Positions 45,231-56,184 of a stretch of DNA of 64,000 nt are shown here, piece after piece. Source of the stretch: Heligmosomoides polygyrus polygyrus. Taxonomy: Eukaryota > Nematoda > Chromadorea > Rhabditida > Heligmosomidae. Below the pieces are notes generated by a model. The model had not been told where the DNA came from, searched no databases, and saw nothing but the letters and a program-made list of their open reading frames with translations. The translations under genes and the position numbers were made by a program. The stretch lies in contig CANDYH010000046.1 of NCBI GenBank assembly GCA_947396885.1, positions 28,438 through 92,437 of the forward strand, in the 5' to 3' direction. Position 1 is the stretch's first letter. Each line of letters starts with the position of its first letter.

Positions 45231-46179
45231 AGCAGCGTGATGTTTTGAATCTCTACGACTGTAGTGCACGACGACGCGGTGCGACACCGCAGGTCATGTG
45301 TCGCAGTGCGCGGGCCCCGATGGCCAACGCATACTGGGTGGCACCCCCATTCCGCCTTTTTCTTGTTTGGTGACTCCCACCCATTCCGCCCATGTTGATG
45401 AAGATGTTCGAGGAAGCAAGTCCCATGTTTCTGCACCATACCGGCATTAATGCGCCCCCCCCCCCACCACGATGAGGGACGACTGTTACCTAGAATTTGG
45501 GTCACATACCCTTTAGGTAAGGGTAGGTGCAGAATGGAGCTCGCGCTCTTGGCCTGCTATTTCATTTATTTATTTAGAGAAATGGTAACCGATACCCCAT
45601 TCGGGATTAAGGCTCACTCCTGTAAGTTCCTATTTAGTCACGAACACGGAAAGGACTTCTGTGACGGACAACGACGCAGGGAACATGCGACTTCAACGAC
45701 GGAGCGCATTTCGAACTGATCAACATCTGTTGTAGAATTTACAAATGTTCATGTTCCTAGTGTTGCAACAAGTGCTGACTATAGTTCTTTCGTTCGGTAG
45801 CGCAACTAAATGTATAAGGTTCTTGACACGGTAGAATAATAGCTCATGGTTCGCTGTACTCGGAATGTGGTTATCAGGCAATCCTATACTTGTCAGTACT
45901 GCACTCCTACTTAATGTAATGTAGTAGTGCTCACTGTGACCTGCATACATCCTCATGATGAATACTGGACGATACAATACTGTTGGGTATACTGTTGGAT
46001 ACTTGATGATGCAGTACTGTACAGCAGAAGACAAGAAATAATGCCTTCTCCCACTCTTCGAAGAGACACTGGAAGTAACAGTAGATGAGCGTCATTGCAA
46101 TCGGTATTAAGCGGGCTGGTGACCGTTGTACACCGGCAACGGAACATCATATAACCGGTAAGTTATTTAGATCAGTTAT
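45231..46179. other. Region with a possible LINE tail and an unexplained - frame
   Basis: An (ATTT)n run at 45561-45576 resembles the reverse of a CR1 tail. Upstream of it on the - strand, 45720-46034 is open for 104 codons (HELLFYRVKNLIHLVALPNE, ending CKFYNRC), an unusual composition for noncoding DNA, but I do not recognise it. A C tract lies at 45453. Confidence 0.3.
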
Positions 46180-46261
46180 TTAGATCCTTCCCTTTCCTAG
46201 TACTGTGCACTCTTCCGCGTCAGCGCAGGAGAGCACAGAACTAGGAAAGGGAACGATCTAA
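46180..46261. repeat. Hairpin with 32-bp arms
   Basis: TTAGATCCTTCCCTTTCCTA at 46180 pairs with TAGGAAAGGGAACGATCT near 46241, continuing to GTGCACTCT/AGAGCAC, with a 16-base loop. AGTTATTTAGATC is repeated in tandem immediately before it. Confidence 0.8.
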
Positions 46262-46599
46262 GTGACTCCGGGGTGTGGCTCTGGGGTGTTTCTGTGGAAG
46301 GAACTCTGGGGTATTACTGTGGAAGGAACTCCGGGGTGCTCTAGAGCGCAGAAACCGTGTTTATTTGAGTGTTCCACGACCATGGCCTCATATGGAGAGG
46401 GCACCAGTCCTCTTAGTACCGTGGACCGGTCTTGAGAAATGGTTTCATATATTTCGATGCCTCGACTCTTATCTCCTCCCCTTTTCTGCGACTGCGGTGA
46501 GAAATTTTTGGCAAACTCTCTCTATATTACACAGCCCTAACCAGAGGAGGTGACCTGGGAGGCGAGACGTGACCTGCGAAATGACCCGGTAGCCCTTCT
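46262..46599. other. Short tandem repeat then unassigned spacer
   Basis: A 29-bp unit (CTGTGGAAGGAACTC plus TGGGGT) is repeated about 2.5 times at 46272-46345. The rest has no feature, apart from CAGCCCTAACCAG near 46530, a marker also seen at 12166 and 37755. Confidence 0.4.
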
Positions 46600-47443
46600 C
46601 GACATGGACAATTACCTCTAACCACGTCAGGGAGCAAGATACCCTCACTCACAGTCATGTTTTGTTGAATGCTCCATTCCCACGTTTGAGATGCAGCCCC
46701 AGCATACTGCAGCGAGTTCTATAGAAGAGTGGATCGTGTTTCGCAACGCTGGTCGTACTACACAGCTCCGCCCTAGTTGGGAACACACCAGGGCGATGTT
46801 GTGACTTTTTCCTGCAAAGTTGGCTGTCCGACTGCCGTTCTAGGAGCGGTCTACACCTAGATCTAATATCCTGCTCGCTTTGGAGCTAAGCGGCTTGGGT
46901 GAACAATGAAACCAAGCCCTGTCCGTTCTGTATTGCGCAAAATTAAAGATTTCACGCAGCTCTGGTGTGTTCTACCCCATTGGTGACGTGATGTATTCCA
47001 TTTCTATGTAATTTGCCATTCACGTACAGTGCGTTCCTACCAAGTGGATAACCACTTGATCAGTACAAGGTGAGCCCCCCCCCCTGAGCCGCCTTGCGTC
47101 ATTTTCCTTTTCCATCCTGGTACCAGGAACTCCGATAAGTCTGCATATTTTTTCAAATATTCTTGTTCGTGCCGTTAGTTCTTTGAGGTGTACTTCCCAC
47201 TATTCTTGACCACAGCCTCCCTCAGAGCAGAAGTACTCACAGCTCTGAGCACTTCTGCTGCTGTAGGAGTCTAAACTTTCTGCCCGTACCGTTCTTTGCA
47301 TAGGGCATCCATCCTTACGTTCTTTGTATTTGCTATGGCTTGGTTTCGCACCCAAATTTCTGTGGACTCGTCAATCCAGAACCATACCGCCTTGCCTCCC
47401 TTGGTTCTCGCCTTCGTTGCAGGGATGGTTTGAGAAGATCTGA
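46600..47443 (-). mobile_element. RTE-B remnant, left part, interrupted by L2
   Basis: Matches 12370-13030 and 37900-38570. On the - strand 47420-47290 reads TKARTKGGKAVWFWIDEST and WVRNQAIANTKNVRMDALCK before a stop, a frame also detectable in the other copies. The sequence resumes at 48570 when the long-TIR element is removed. Confidence 0.5.
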
Positions 47444-48569
47444 CAAGGGACGGATACTAGGTGAACATGGGACTTTGAGATGAGGCATATATCGCTGATG
47501 CGGCTTCGAACGCTGATTCCAAATATATGTCCCGTTTCTGCTGTGCGCATCTTTGAACGGAGTTATGGACAATTTTCATAGCAGGTTTCTTTGCCCTCTA
47601 TGTCCACGCAGAGCGGGACAATCGCAAGAGAGCGAGCTCAAGCAGGTTTGATACCAGCGCTGCTGGCCGAGCAGTGTTTGTGCAGGGAATAGAGGAGCGA
47701 CGTGGTGAGACAGGCTGGTTTATGGTTCGAATCCCCTGTGGTGCAGGGTTTTTGCGCTTCATAAAAAGATCTGCCACGATCAACCAAAGCTATGTCAAGT
47801 CGCAACGAAAAGGTCACCAGAAAGGACTCGTCCTCATACTGACAACTTCATACCCCTCTTCCTCCTCTGACCATAGAGGATCCCCCTCTTCTGATTCCAC
47901 ACTGATACCTCTTCAATCTCTACCTCGGTGCTCCCGCGCTGCGCATCTCGCAAGATGATTGCGAAACTGCTGGCCGTCATCTTCTCTTGCCTTGTAGGAA
48001 CGTGTGAAGTATCGGAAGAACCAACCTCCTCCAAAAGCACGCCAACACAACAGCTGGTGAGAAATAGTTTGGAAGATAAGTGGGCAGTATTGTTCTTACC
48101 GACACCGTGTGTCGAAAAAAAATTTCCAAGGGGGTTAATCAAGGCGCTGATCACCCACTTGCAAGTATGGGTAGTGGGATCATGGTAATCGTTTTCGCGC
48201 AAACTTCGCCACTTGACATAGAGGGTTTCGGTTGATCATGGCAGATTTTTTTAGAAAATGCAAAAACCCGGCACTACAGGGGAGTCGAGCCATAGATCAC
48301 CCCCTCTCACCATGCCGCTCCTCAACCCCCTGCGCCACCACTGCTCGGACGGCAGCGCAGTTTCAAACTTACTTGAGCTCGCTCTCTTGCGATTGCCCCG
48401 CTCTGCGTGGACATAGAGGGCAAAGAAACCGCTATGAAAATTGTCCATAACTCCGTTTAAAGATGCGTACAGCAGAAACGGAATACATGTCTGGAATCAA
48501 CGTTCGAAGCCTCATCCAGTGATATGCGTCTCGTCTCAAAGTGGCATGGTCACCTGTATCTTTCCCTTG
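47444..48569. mobile_element. Long-TIR foldback element L2 with tRNA-like arms
   Basis: Arms of about 345 bases (47452-47800 and 48210-48565) are near-inverse, sharing ACGGAGTTATGGACAATTTT and GCAATCGCAAGAGAGCGAGC. Flanks TCTGA and GAGAACTC join into the uninterrupted RTE-B site seen at 13030 and 38568, so ends are accurate to a few bases. Each arm has Pol III boxes reading toward the centre: box B GGTTCGAATCC (47724-47734, consensus-perfect) on the left; on the - strand TGGCGCAGGGGG with GGCTCGACTCC (48291-48281) on the right, about 46 apart. The spacer shares a GGTTA-C-AGGCGCTGATCAC-type segment with L1. No transposase frame. Confidence 0.82.
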
Positions 48570-49440
48570 AGAACTCTAGTTCGTAGCTCGTTGTACTCTG
48601 GACACTGCAGTTTTCATCATTGAATTCTGTGCTCCGTCCCTTCAATTTGCTGAGAAGAAGTATGGTAGGATGGTTCATATCAGCTTCTTTAAGCCTCAAG
48701 TGGCTGGTATCGAGGATTTAAGCTGTCACAGCGATCTTTGGTTACGATCAAAACTTTAGCACCAGACGAGACTCGAACCCGCACCCACTGCTGACCGGCC
48801 GGGAATACTCTACATCCATTGTTATGGTAAGATATGCTAAAGAGTGCTCCTACTGTGATGCCATGTCTTCGCTTTCTGGCGTGGGACCTGCTCGTCCGCC
48901 AGGTAGAAGTTTCATTGACGAACTTGGGCCTCCCAATGCGTAGTGGGTACGGCGTGAAGATCCAGTAACTCTCCGTGCTCAATTCAGGGTCCAGCTGTTC
49001 ATTCTTTGCACAGCCGCGTTCGCATCCATCGTAACAACTATCCTAACGTCGTTCTTGTAATCGGAGTCCTCTCCATTGTAGTACAGCTTGCCTCTTTATC
49101 CGCTCTTCTTGGCCTTGGCCCGTTTCTACCTCGTTCCCTCGTAGACACTGGACTTCGATCCTCCCGCGTTGCAGCAGATCAGCCCTATCTCTGAACTTCG
49201 CAGTCAACGTTGCCACAGTGGCAAACGCGAACCATACTAGCTCTCTTCCGTGCTGCTCCATATCACCACAGATCTGTGCGGTGGTCTCTAGGCCACTTTC
49301 GGTGGCGCCTTCTCATCTACCCTAACTCTGTTGCGAGTTGTGGCTATAGGATGAGGCGATGGAAAAGCCTGCCTGTGATGCTGGAGCTGGAACCGTTGCC
49401 ATTTTTGGATTTTTTTTACTAATTCGGCAGATTGTGGGCC
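48570..49440 (-). mobile_element. RTE-B remnant, right part with endonuclease start
   Basis: On the - strand 49215-49050 gives ATLTAKFRDRADLLQRGRIE, again the N-terminal RTE/BovB endonuclease segment, followed by VTMDANAAVQRMNSW in a shifted frame. A SINE lies at 48660-48845 in the same place as in the 13-kb copy. Confidence 0.6.
48660..48845 (-). mobile_element. tRNA-derived SINE, copy 3
   Basis: Head on the - strand: TATTCCCGGCCGGTCAGCAG and GGTGCGGGTTCGAGTCTCG (box B intact). Body: AAAGTTTTGATCG, GTGACAGCTTAAATCCTCGA and ACCAGCCACTTGAGGCTTAA. Orthologous by position to the copy at 13110-13285. Confidence 0.8.
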
Positions 49441-49554
49441 GGAACACAATGAGCAGCCCAAACTTCCCCTTCGGTTTACAACTCGTTTTCAATCCTTCCT
49501 TTTTAATAGTTTAACGACTACAGTCGATTCTTCTGGATTCAGAGCACTAGGCAG

Positions 49555-52500
49555 ATGAACGCGGACATCATTCATATCTTGTGCTCCCACATGGATCTGG
49601 AATCTGCGTCCTGCCTGGCCGTAGCGTATCCACAATGGTCTTCTATAGTTCACAACCATCTGAAGAAAAAATACCGAGGACTGAAGCTGAAAGTGGTAAG
49701 AGATTTGCTGTTTCAAACACCGATTTGAGCATATAAAACCCTTTAGCCCCATGAACGAGTTGAGGCCAAAAACACGATTACTGTAGAAGAAAAACAACGC
49801 GAAGCAGAGCTAAGTGGGAGCTCTCCAGAAATGAGGGGATTTCTAAAAGGATTGATTATTGTACCATACCGGACACGCCTTTGGTGATCGGCCAAAAAGA
49901 ACGCGCAGGTCATCTTGTTTAAAAAGCAAATACCTGTGAAAAGAAACGCACGTTTGAGCTCAGCAGTGGCAGGGCTATCGTTTCGTATATAAGTTGTCCC
50001 TATTTCGCCTTTTCTCCATCGATTTTCTTGCCGTTCCCTCAAACCGCTCCCTCATTCTGCGCTTCCAGCCCGAGCCTTGGTCCAAGGGCAATTTTTCGTC
50101 CAAACTTCGTCCGCCAGTCATCTAGTGGGTTATTTGGGGCGTTGATCACGAAATCCGTCGTCCGTTGAAAATCCTTTGAAAATCGTTAGGTCACCTCATT
50201 TTTGGATAACTGAGGGTGATCGGATCATGATCACCGATTTCACTCAAACTCCGTCGAAGGGGTAGTTCCGGTGTTGGTTACGAATCTGACATCAGTTTTC
50301 GAAATTCCGACCGAGCACGATAGATTACAGTATAAAAAGTACTCATCTGACGATACCTACCGAAACCGAGCGAAATGCTAAAGACACACGTCAAAGGAAT
50401 CGTTCGTAATCAGCACCGCAAATAACCGTCCTAGACAACGTGAGAGGTAGCTTGGTCGAAAAACATTTTCTAAGCACTGGGGGCCGAAAATGTGAATGGT
50501 GCAATAGTTATCTATGCGGACGGTAAGGACCTGTTCATACTTCGCAACAGCAGCGACAAGAGCGCAGCAAGCGTGGCGCGCGTGGCGTGCTCATCGCGCG
50601 GAATTGACTGGAGCGACAGCGCCGGCACTCGGTTTTAATCGATTTGCATGCTTTGAACGGGCGACGAGAGCGACGAGAGCGCAGCGCGCGTGGCGTGGGC
50701 AGCAGGGATGGGCGGAATTTCTGTTTTCTGTTTTCTGTTTTCTGATTTTCTGGCCATTTTTGACAAATTTTTTCTGTTTTCTGTTTTCTGGGAAAATGGC
50801 CAAAAATTGGCCAGAAAACAGAAAATAGAGTTACGAACAAAATGTTATCACAGAAATCTAGTGAAAGGAATCCAAAAAGTATTATAGAATATTGAGCTTC
50901 ATTTCACAATAGTATTTCTAGAGCATCTTAAATGGAAAGCATGTGGCGTTTTTGGATGTGCTCGTGTAGTAATTGCGCCGCATACTCATGAACTATCACT
51001 AAAAATTTTATATTAAAACTTTAAAACTAGTATTCTGAGGGCATTAAATTATGTACTAACTAACCACTTGTCCTAGAGTTACAGTGGGTAGGGTTATTCT
51101 CCACCTCCGGTTTAAAAATTGATCACTGTTAGTCGGTCATCCCCAATATCGCTTTCTGCGGAGCCTTCGTCGAAGCTGCTTTTCTAACTATGAAGATTCC
51201 TCCTTGGTGTCACAAATTAGTAAAAGTTTTAGTTACCTTCGATTTCGCTGCTGTAATGATACAGTACTGATACACGAAATTTCTCATTTATCACTTATAT
51301 CATCTGCCGTCCCATTGATCATCGAGTTGTTCAAGCGGGCACCAGCAGCGTCTCAACACGTCCACGCCACGTGCCAGGGTAGTCCGACCAACGCGTAGGT
51401 GGGCATCCTGGTGTTCTCTTGACATCCCGTGGAGTCTAGTCGGTGATGGCTCTCGTCCACTAGGTGTCTGCGAAGCGCATTACGTGACCCGCCTAATTTT
51501 CGACGACTTGGCCTATGCGACAGCGTCCCTGATCTTCGAACGTCGGCGAAGCTCGGAAGTCTCGAGGCCTTCTCTCACTTGCGTGAGTCGTATCACTCCG
51601 AGTATGTCCTCTCGATTCCCCGCTACGCGACACTGATCGCTTGTTCATCCTGCTTTCGTAGAGCCCAGGTCTCTGATGCGTCTTTTAGGGTAGGAAGAAC
51701 AGTGAAGTCGAAAAGGTGGGTACGGAACCCGACGTTCTGCGTCTTCTCCACGACTCTCTTGACAGCTCCTCAAGCCGCTCGCATCCTCCTTCCCAGCTCC
51801 GGCGCTAGTTAGTTGGTCATGTTGACTTCTCGACCCAGATACACGTATCTGGAGCATTCGAAGATGTTCGTTCCATTGAGTGAGAGTGGGGCGTCAGAAA
51901 CTTGTCCGTTCCTCATGAACATCGTCTTCGTAAGATTCAGCTGTAGTCCAACGTTCCCACATACACAGTTGAAGCCAGCAAGCATTTGCTCTGCCTGGCT
52001 AGCGCTCGGTGTTAGATGGTGTAGGTGCCGTCTGTCGTCTTTCATTCTCATGTCTTCCCAATCTAGTTGTCGAAAGACCTTTTGAAGGGTGGCGCAGAAG
52101 AGAACCGGGGATATAGTACCCTCTCATCGAACCTCTCTGTTCACTTTGGCAACGACGTTCTTGTAGAATGGCGAGACCTTTGTCGTAAATCCACTCTGCA
52201 GCTCTCGAAGGACTCTGATGTACACAGTAGGAACGCCCTGAACGAGCAGGACTTCGACGACCGCTTCAGTTTCGACAGAGTCGAATGCCCTCTTCAGGTG
52301 AACGTGCAGCGGCAGCTTGTACTCTCGCGACACTTCGATAAGCTTCGTAATGATGTGTATGTGGTCGATCGTACTGAATCCTCTCTGAAATCCTGCTTGT
52401 TAGCATGACTGTACTTCATCTAGCGTTCTGCCGATCCTATTCAGGAGGACTCGAGTTAACAGCTTATGGACTACGTACATCAGGCAGACCAGGCGATTGT

Positions 52501-55139
52501 TGCTAATGTCGTGCACTCCTCTGCACAGCAAGGCGGTCCTGCTGGTCTTCCGCTGAGATTTAATATGATATATAGATATGAGATGAAATAATAATGTGAT
52601 AAAGAGGGTATATGCTCGGTCTTCATTATATGGTGTCTACGCATTCAAAAAAGCACCTTCACCTAAGATCTGTTGTGCTGACAGCCCCTTCAGTCAAAAT
52701 CTCGTACTGTACTGTAAGGCACCAAGCCAGTGCACATCATATTTAGTCGGCTAAGCAGTAACTAGGTGCTGTAAAGAGCATTGGTAAGTTGGCCTGAGAA
52801 CTTTCAGTTACGAGGAAACTAGGCTACTTACAAGGAAAGGTATGACCAAGAACGAAACGAACTAGGAATACAGATTCTAGCGGAGCCAGTAATACTCAAC
52901 GAATCTCTGCACAGCTTTAGAGTATGTTGCGAGAGTGCGTCTACAAACTCAAGCAATTGAGTTGAAATATGGAAACAGTGATCACTGATTCATCGTGTTC
53001 GGTACTCTAAAAGTTTCTTACTAGTGGGGCCATTATCTGATTGAGGTGTTCGCGGTGAAACGGGGCTGATGAGTAATGTTGTGTACTTCACGTGTCGAGA
53101 TTCCTAGGATCAATCAGTCCAGATTTACAACTTGCTGATTGCAGTAGACTGGAATGTAGTAGAAATTTTTATAAACGCTTGCAAAATAAAACGCTGGTCT
53201 ACGACTACATTTCTAGTCATACAAAAGCATTTGCTACTGGAAAAATGAATCTTTGGGTAAAATAATTAGATCGAGTGATAATTTCCAAATTTTCTGTTTT
53301 CTGATTTCTGTTTTCTGATTTTCTGGCGTTTTTGCCTTTTCTGTTTTCTGATTTCTGTTTTCTGACGAAAACGATTTTCTGTTTTCTGTTTTCTGGGAAA
53401 ATTTTCAAAATTTCCGCCCATCCCTGGTGGGCAGCGCGAGCAGCGACAAGAGCGACTGGAGCGACAGCGGTTTTAATCGATATGCATGTTTTGCACGGGC
53501 AACAAGAGCGACTCGACGCCCGTGCAAAGCATGCATATCGATTAAAACCGAGCGCGCGCCGCCGAAAAGTGTTCTTAAGGCCGCCACAGACTTCTGCGGC
53601 GCCGCTGGAGGCGAGCTCTGCGTCTCTGCCCTATGGTTAAGCATAGGGCAGCGGCGCCGCCGAGCGGCGCCGCAGAAGTCTGTGGCGGCCTTTACTCGAG
53701 CGCCGTCGCTCAAGTCACTTTTGTCGTTTGTTCATACTTCGCGCCGGCGCCGGGAGTGACTGGAGCGACTGGGGCGACGAGCGGAGTGTGGAGTACGTAA
53801 CTACACCGCACTAGTGCCGGAAGGCGCACTAGTGCTGGAAGGAAACGATTCCTGTTCTGACGTTCTTCATACAAAGGTAAGGTGGGCTTTTATGTCTATT
53901 TTGAGTGCCAGACTGACGATGTAGGTAATATGATTGTTCGCTTCTGTCTGTTTCAGTTCCTAACGACTTTTTTGACTAAAAATATGACTGTTTGCTTGTG
54001 TTTGTCTCACTTTCCGGAAACTTTTTAGTAATGTGACTGTTTGCTTGTGTCTGTTTCACTTTCCAAAAACTAATGTAATTGAAGTTGAAGTTAGACGTGA
54101 AGACCTCTATTCACTTGATATTTTAGGCCACGAAGTAGACGTTATGGTGCAATTACGTACACCACACTACGTCCGTCGCCCCAGTCGCTCCTGTCGCTCT
54201 TGTCGCCCTTGTCGTCTGTTCATGCTTCCGCGCGCTGCGCACGCTGCGCTCTTGTCGCTGCTGTCGCGAAGTATGAACAGGGCCGTTGGAATCAGCCGAA
54301 GACTAACCTGGTCGTGGGCTGTTGCACAAAAAAGCACCCTAATAGACGCCGATGCCGGCTACATTTTTTAGGCAGCTTTCGATTTCTTGAACACGGTTAA
54401 ATTCCGACCTCGTATTTGCGAAATGGCGTATCTGGGAAGTCAGTTATGCGAGGACGAACAGAATGGCGAAAGCACGTAGATACAGACTTACGACCAGTCG
54501 CTTTAGATGTTACGTAGGATTGACAATAAGTATGGAAGTGACGATAGGTGATGTTATACAAAAAGAAGAGGGTGCACGAGCGGACTAATTGAGAGTTCGG
54601 GATCATCGTGTGAACACCGCCTTTTCAGCATCTTTGCTTTCATTATTTGAACTTATTTTGACATTTTGAAGGATTATGAGTTGACGTGGGATAGAAACAG
54701 ACCACAACCCGCACGTGCCATGAACCCTATAGTAAAGGTCAGTCTTTGCCTTTTAGATGTCATCTAAATCTTGAACTGATTTTGACGTTCTGAAGGATTA
54801 TGATTTCACGACGGATAGTAACAGGCCAGTACGCCGGCGGATCAAAAGAACTATAGTAAGGGTCAGTCTTAGCTCTTTAGAGATGTGATCTCAAGCAGTT
54901 TGTGATTAGCGCGTGTTTCAGATCAAATCAGACCTCGGGGAATGGGTCCCTGCATACGCCTGGAAGCACGTGCCTTTCGATGTGCTCCACGTTTCAAGCG
55001 TGGAAGTAATCCAGTGTTATGGGCGGTGCAGACAGGTGAATATTTCGATAGTCCTTGTTTCGCAATGTCATTCCCTTTCAAGGGGCGTCCCAACCTGTTG
55101 GTCATTGAGCTGCGGTTCCATCCTGTTCTAGAAACATAA
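49555..55139 (+). CDS. F-box-like family gene, copy 2 (five exons)
   Basis: Exons 49555-49695 (47 codons from ATG), 54672-54737, 54796-54861, 54922-55035 and 55083-55139 (ends TAA) join in phase 0 to about 147 residues. Exon 1 (ADIIHILCSHMDL, CLAVAYPQWSSIV) resembles an F-box and would bind SKP1. Exons 2 and 3 are tandem duplicates of one 22-codon exon (DYELTWDRNRPQP and DYDFTTDSNRPVR), duplicated with their intron. Exon 4 has YAWKHVPFDVLHVSSVEVI and exon 5 RPNLLVIELRFHP. Intron 1 is 5 kb and filled with a MITE complex, a hAT element and an RTE copy. Further exons inside it cannot be excluded. Conservation with copy 1 supports the exon ends. Confidence 0.5.
49990..50480. repeat. Dispersed repeat with internal inverted segments
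   Basis: TGGGTTATTTGGGGCGTTGATCACGA-like sequence at 50125 (first 20: TGGGTTATTTGGGGCGTTGA) and the inverted AATCAGCACCGCAAATAACC at 50410 face each other. The direct form recurs near 18160, in the centre of L1 (42140) and in L2 (48140). Probably the core of a foldback element family. Confidence 0.5.
50703..53426. mobile_element. hAT element, 2724 bp, 8-bp target duplication
   Basis: Ends CAGGGATGGGCGGAA and TTCCGCCCATCCCTG, flanked by the exact 8-bp duplication GTGGGCAG (50695-50702 and 53427-53434). CAGGG termini and 8-bp duplications define hAT. Both ends are followed by repeated TTTTCTG/CAGAAAA tracts that may be subterminal binding sites. No transposase was found; the interior holds an RTE copy (51290-52557) and spacer, so this is non-autonomous. 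Confidence 0.92.
51290..52557 (-). mobile_element. RTE copy R2, 5' truncated and decayed
   Basis: Same family as 23803-27233, read on the - strand: 52333-52124 gives REYKLPLHVHLKRAFDS and VYIRVLRELQSGFTTK, 52051-51809 gives FNCVCGNVGLQLNLTKTMF and YVYLGREVNM. The FADD region and several frames are damaged. The 3' end near 51290 has the ATCATCTG tail. The 5' end stops abruptly at 52557, usual for incomplete reverse transcription. Confidence 0.85.
53579..53690. repeat. Perfect inverted repeat, GC-rich (nested MITE)
   Basis: GGCCGCCACAGACTTCTGCG is mirrored exactly by CGCAGAAGTCTGTGGCGGCC at the other end, with a further CTGCCCTATG/CATAGGGCAG pair at the centre. Preceded by TAA but followed by TTT, so the target duplication is not clean. 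Confidence 0.75.
53760..54170. repeat. MITE interior with a 47-bp tandem repeat
   Basis: Three diverged units of about 47 bases (ATGACTGTTTGCTTGTGT plus TTTCACTTTCC) lie at 53930-54070. A + frame next to it reads EVEVRREDLYSLDILGHEVD, which I do not recognise; it may be captured coding sequence or chance. Confidence 0.4.
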
Positions 55140-55392
55140 TAAGTCAGTAGAATCTGCCCTATGCATAGTAGCTTTTTTTGTTGAATTCAGCGCTGGTACT
55201 TTGTTCACGACTCCCTGAGAAAGGAGCCGGCCGTTCATCCGTAGAGGAATAGACACCGAATGCACTTTTCTGCAACTTGCCCTAATAACGCCAAGTAAGG
55301 GCGGTGCGTTGTTAGATGACATGGACCTTTCAAGGCTGAGAATGGCCTCCTAGCAACGACGGTTGGGCTTAGTGAAACATTGGAGACGACTA
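55140..55392. other. 3' flank of the F-box-like gene copy 2
   Basis: No feature supported. A poly(A) signal was not identified with confidence. Confidence 0.3.
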
Positions 55393-55451
55393 TTTTCAAA
55401 ATGAGACAAACATTCCCAGCTGAGCTGGGAATGTTTGTCTCATTTTGAAAA
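55393..55451. repeat. Perfect 59-bp palindrome
   Basis: Arms 55393-55421 and 55423-55451 pair over 29 bases without a mismatch around a single central G. Core AACATTCCCAGCT / AGCTGGGAATGTT. Such a perfect palindrome decays quickly, so it must be recent or selected. Confidence 0.95.
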
Positions 55452-55544
55452 AAATTTAATGAAAATTTTTCGTTAAGTTTACGGTAAATCGACAATTTTC
55501 GTTGAGGGCACGGTTAGCTGCGCACTTTTGTTTTAGATGAGATA

Positions 55545-55814
55545 ATCATTAAAGCCTTTTGTGCTCACCAGAATGCTTTCAAGGCCATACATAACCTTCA
55601 CTTCCATTAGTTGATCTTGCGGATCCCAATCATCTTCTTCCACCACTTACAGCTGTTCGCCTTCGTCAACTTCAAGTTGGCGTGCTTCGAAGTGCTTGAG
55701 CATGCTGGCCATCAGTTCGGCCAGCTTGATTTCTTCCCTCGTATGTTCCTTGTCTAAAGGAGGGCCATACTTCAGCGTGAGCAGGTGGATCACCACTCGA
55801 GCATCGGCAGACAT
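55545..55814 (-). pseudogene. Unidentified broken frame
   Basis: From an ATG at 55814 the frame runs 55 codons (MSADARVVIHLLTLKYGPPL; REEIKLAELMASMLKHFEA) to a TAA at 55647, then continues in frame with VVEEDDWDPQDQLMEVK and MYGLESILVSTKG. The charged, helical composition looks like real protein with one nonsense change. I do not recognise it; a transposon-encoded accessory protein is possible. Confidence 0.4.
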
Positions 55815-56184
55815 TGTTGGTGTTAGGTTTTAGACAACCTTCAGCAGACCTCTGATTTCCAGGTGACAGGCAGAGATGAGGGAAAGAGTGTATCGATGCC
55901 GTTTAGGTTAATTTACGGGATCCACAGACCTCGTTTCTCATTTGAATCACCTTCGACGTCGCATCCTGGCCTTTTTTGAAAATCCGGGCAGGATGGTTTT
56001 TCCCGAGGTCATTGGTCCATGTATGGAAGCAGACTGTGAGGAGCCTTTATACGCTGCCCCTGATGTGCCCCACTTTGTACCCGCGTATCACTGGTGTTGA
56101 ACATTTATGCATCATCGTGTTGACTACCACAGCATTCTGCTGGAAAATGCGCAGAAAACGTCTGAAAATGGAGTCAGCTGTATC
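55815..56184. other. Unassigned spacer
   Basis: No gene or repeat recognised between the broken - frame and the RTE 3' end. Confidence 0.3.

Larger units (their letters stand above)
50527..54284. mobile_element. Composite of Tourist/PIF-like MITEs
   Basis: Left end GGACCTGTTCATACTTCGC follows TAA (50524-50526); the right-most end CGCGAAGTATGAACAGGGCC finishes at 54284. In between are repeated GCGACAAGAGCG units, inverted GGTTTTAATCGATATGCATG arms (53470 and 53530), a nested perfect inverted repeat (53579-53690) and a GTTCATACTTCGCGC end near 53730. The hAT element at 50703 splits the complex. The right target duplication does not match the left, so more than one element is involved. Confidence 0.6.

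Noticed and set aside
45120..45287. Cys-Met-Tyr repeat protein on the - strand
   Set aside because: Translation of the (CATA)n microsatellite.
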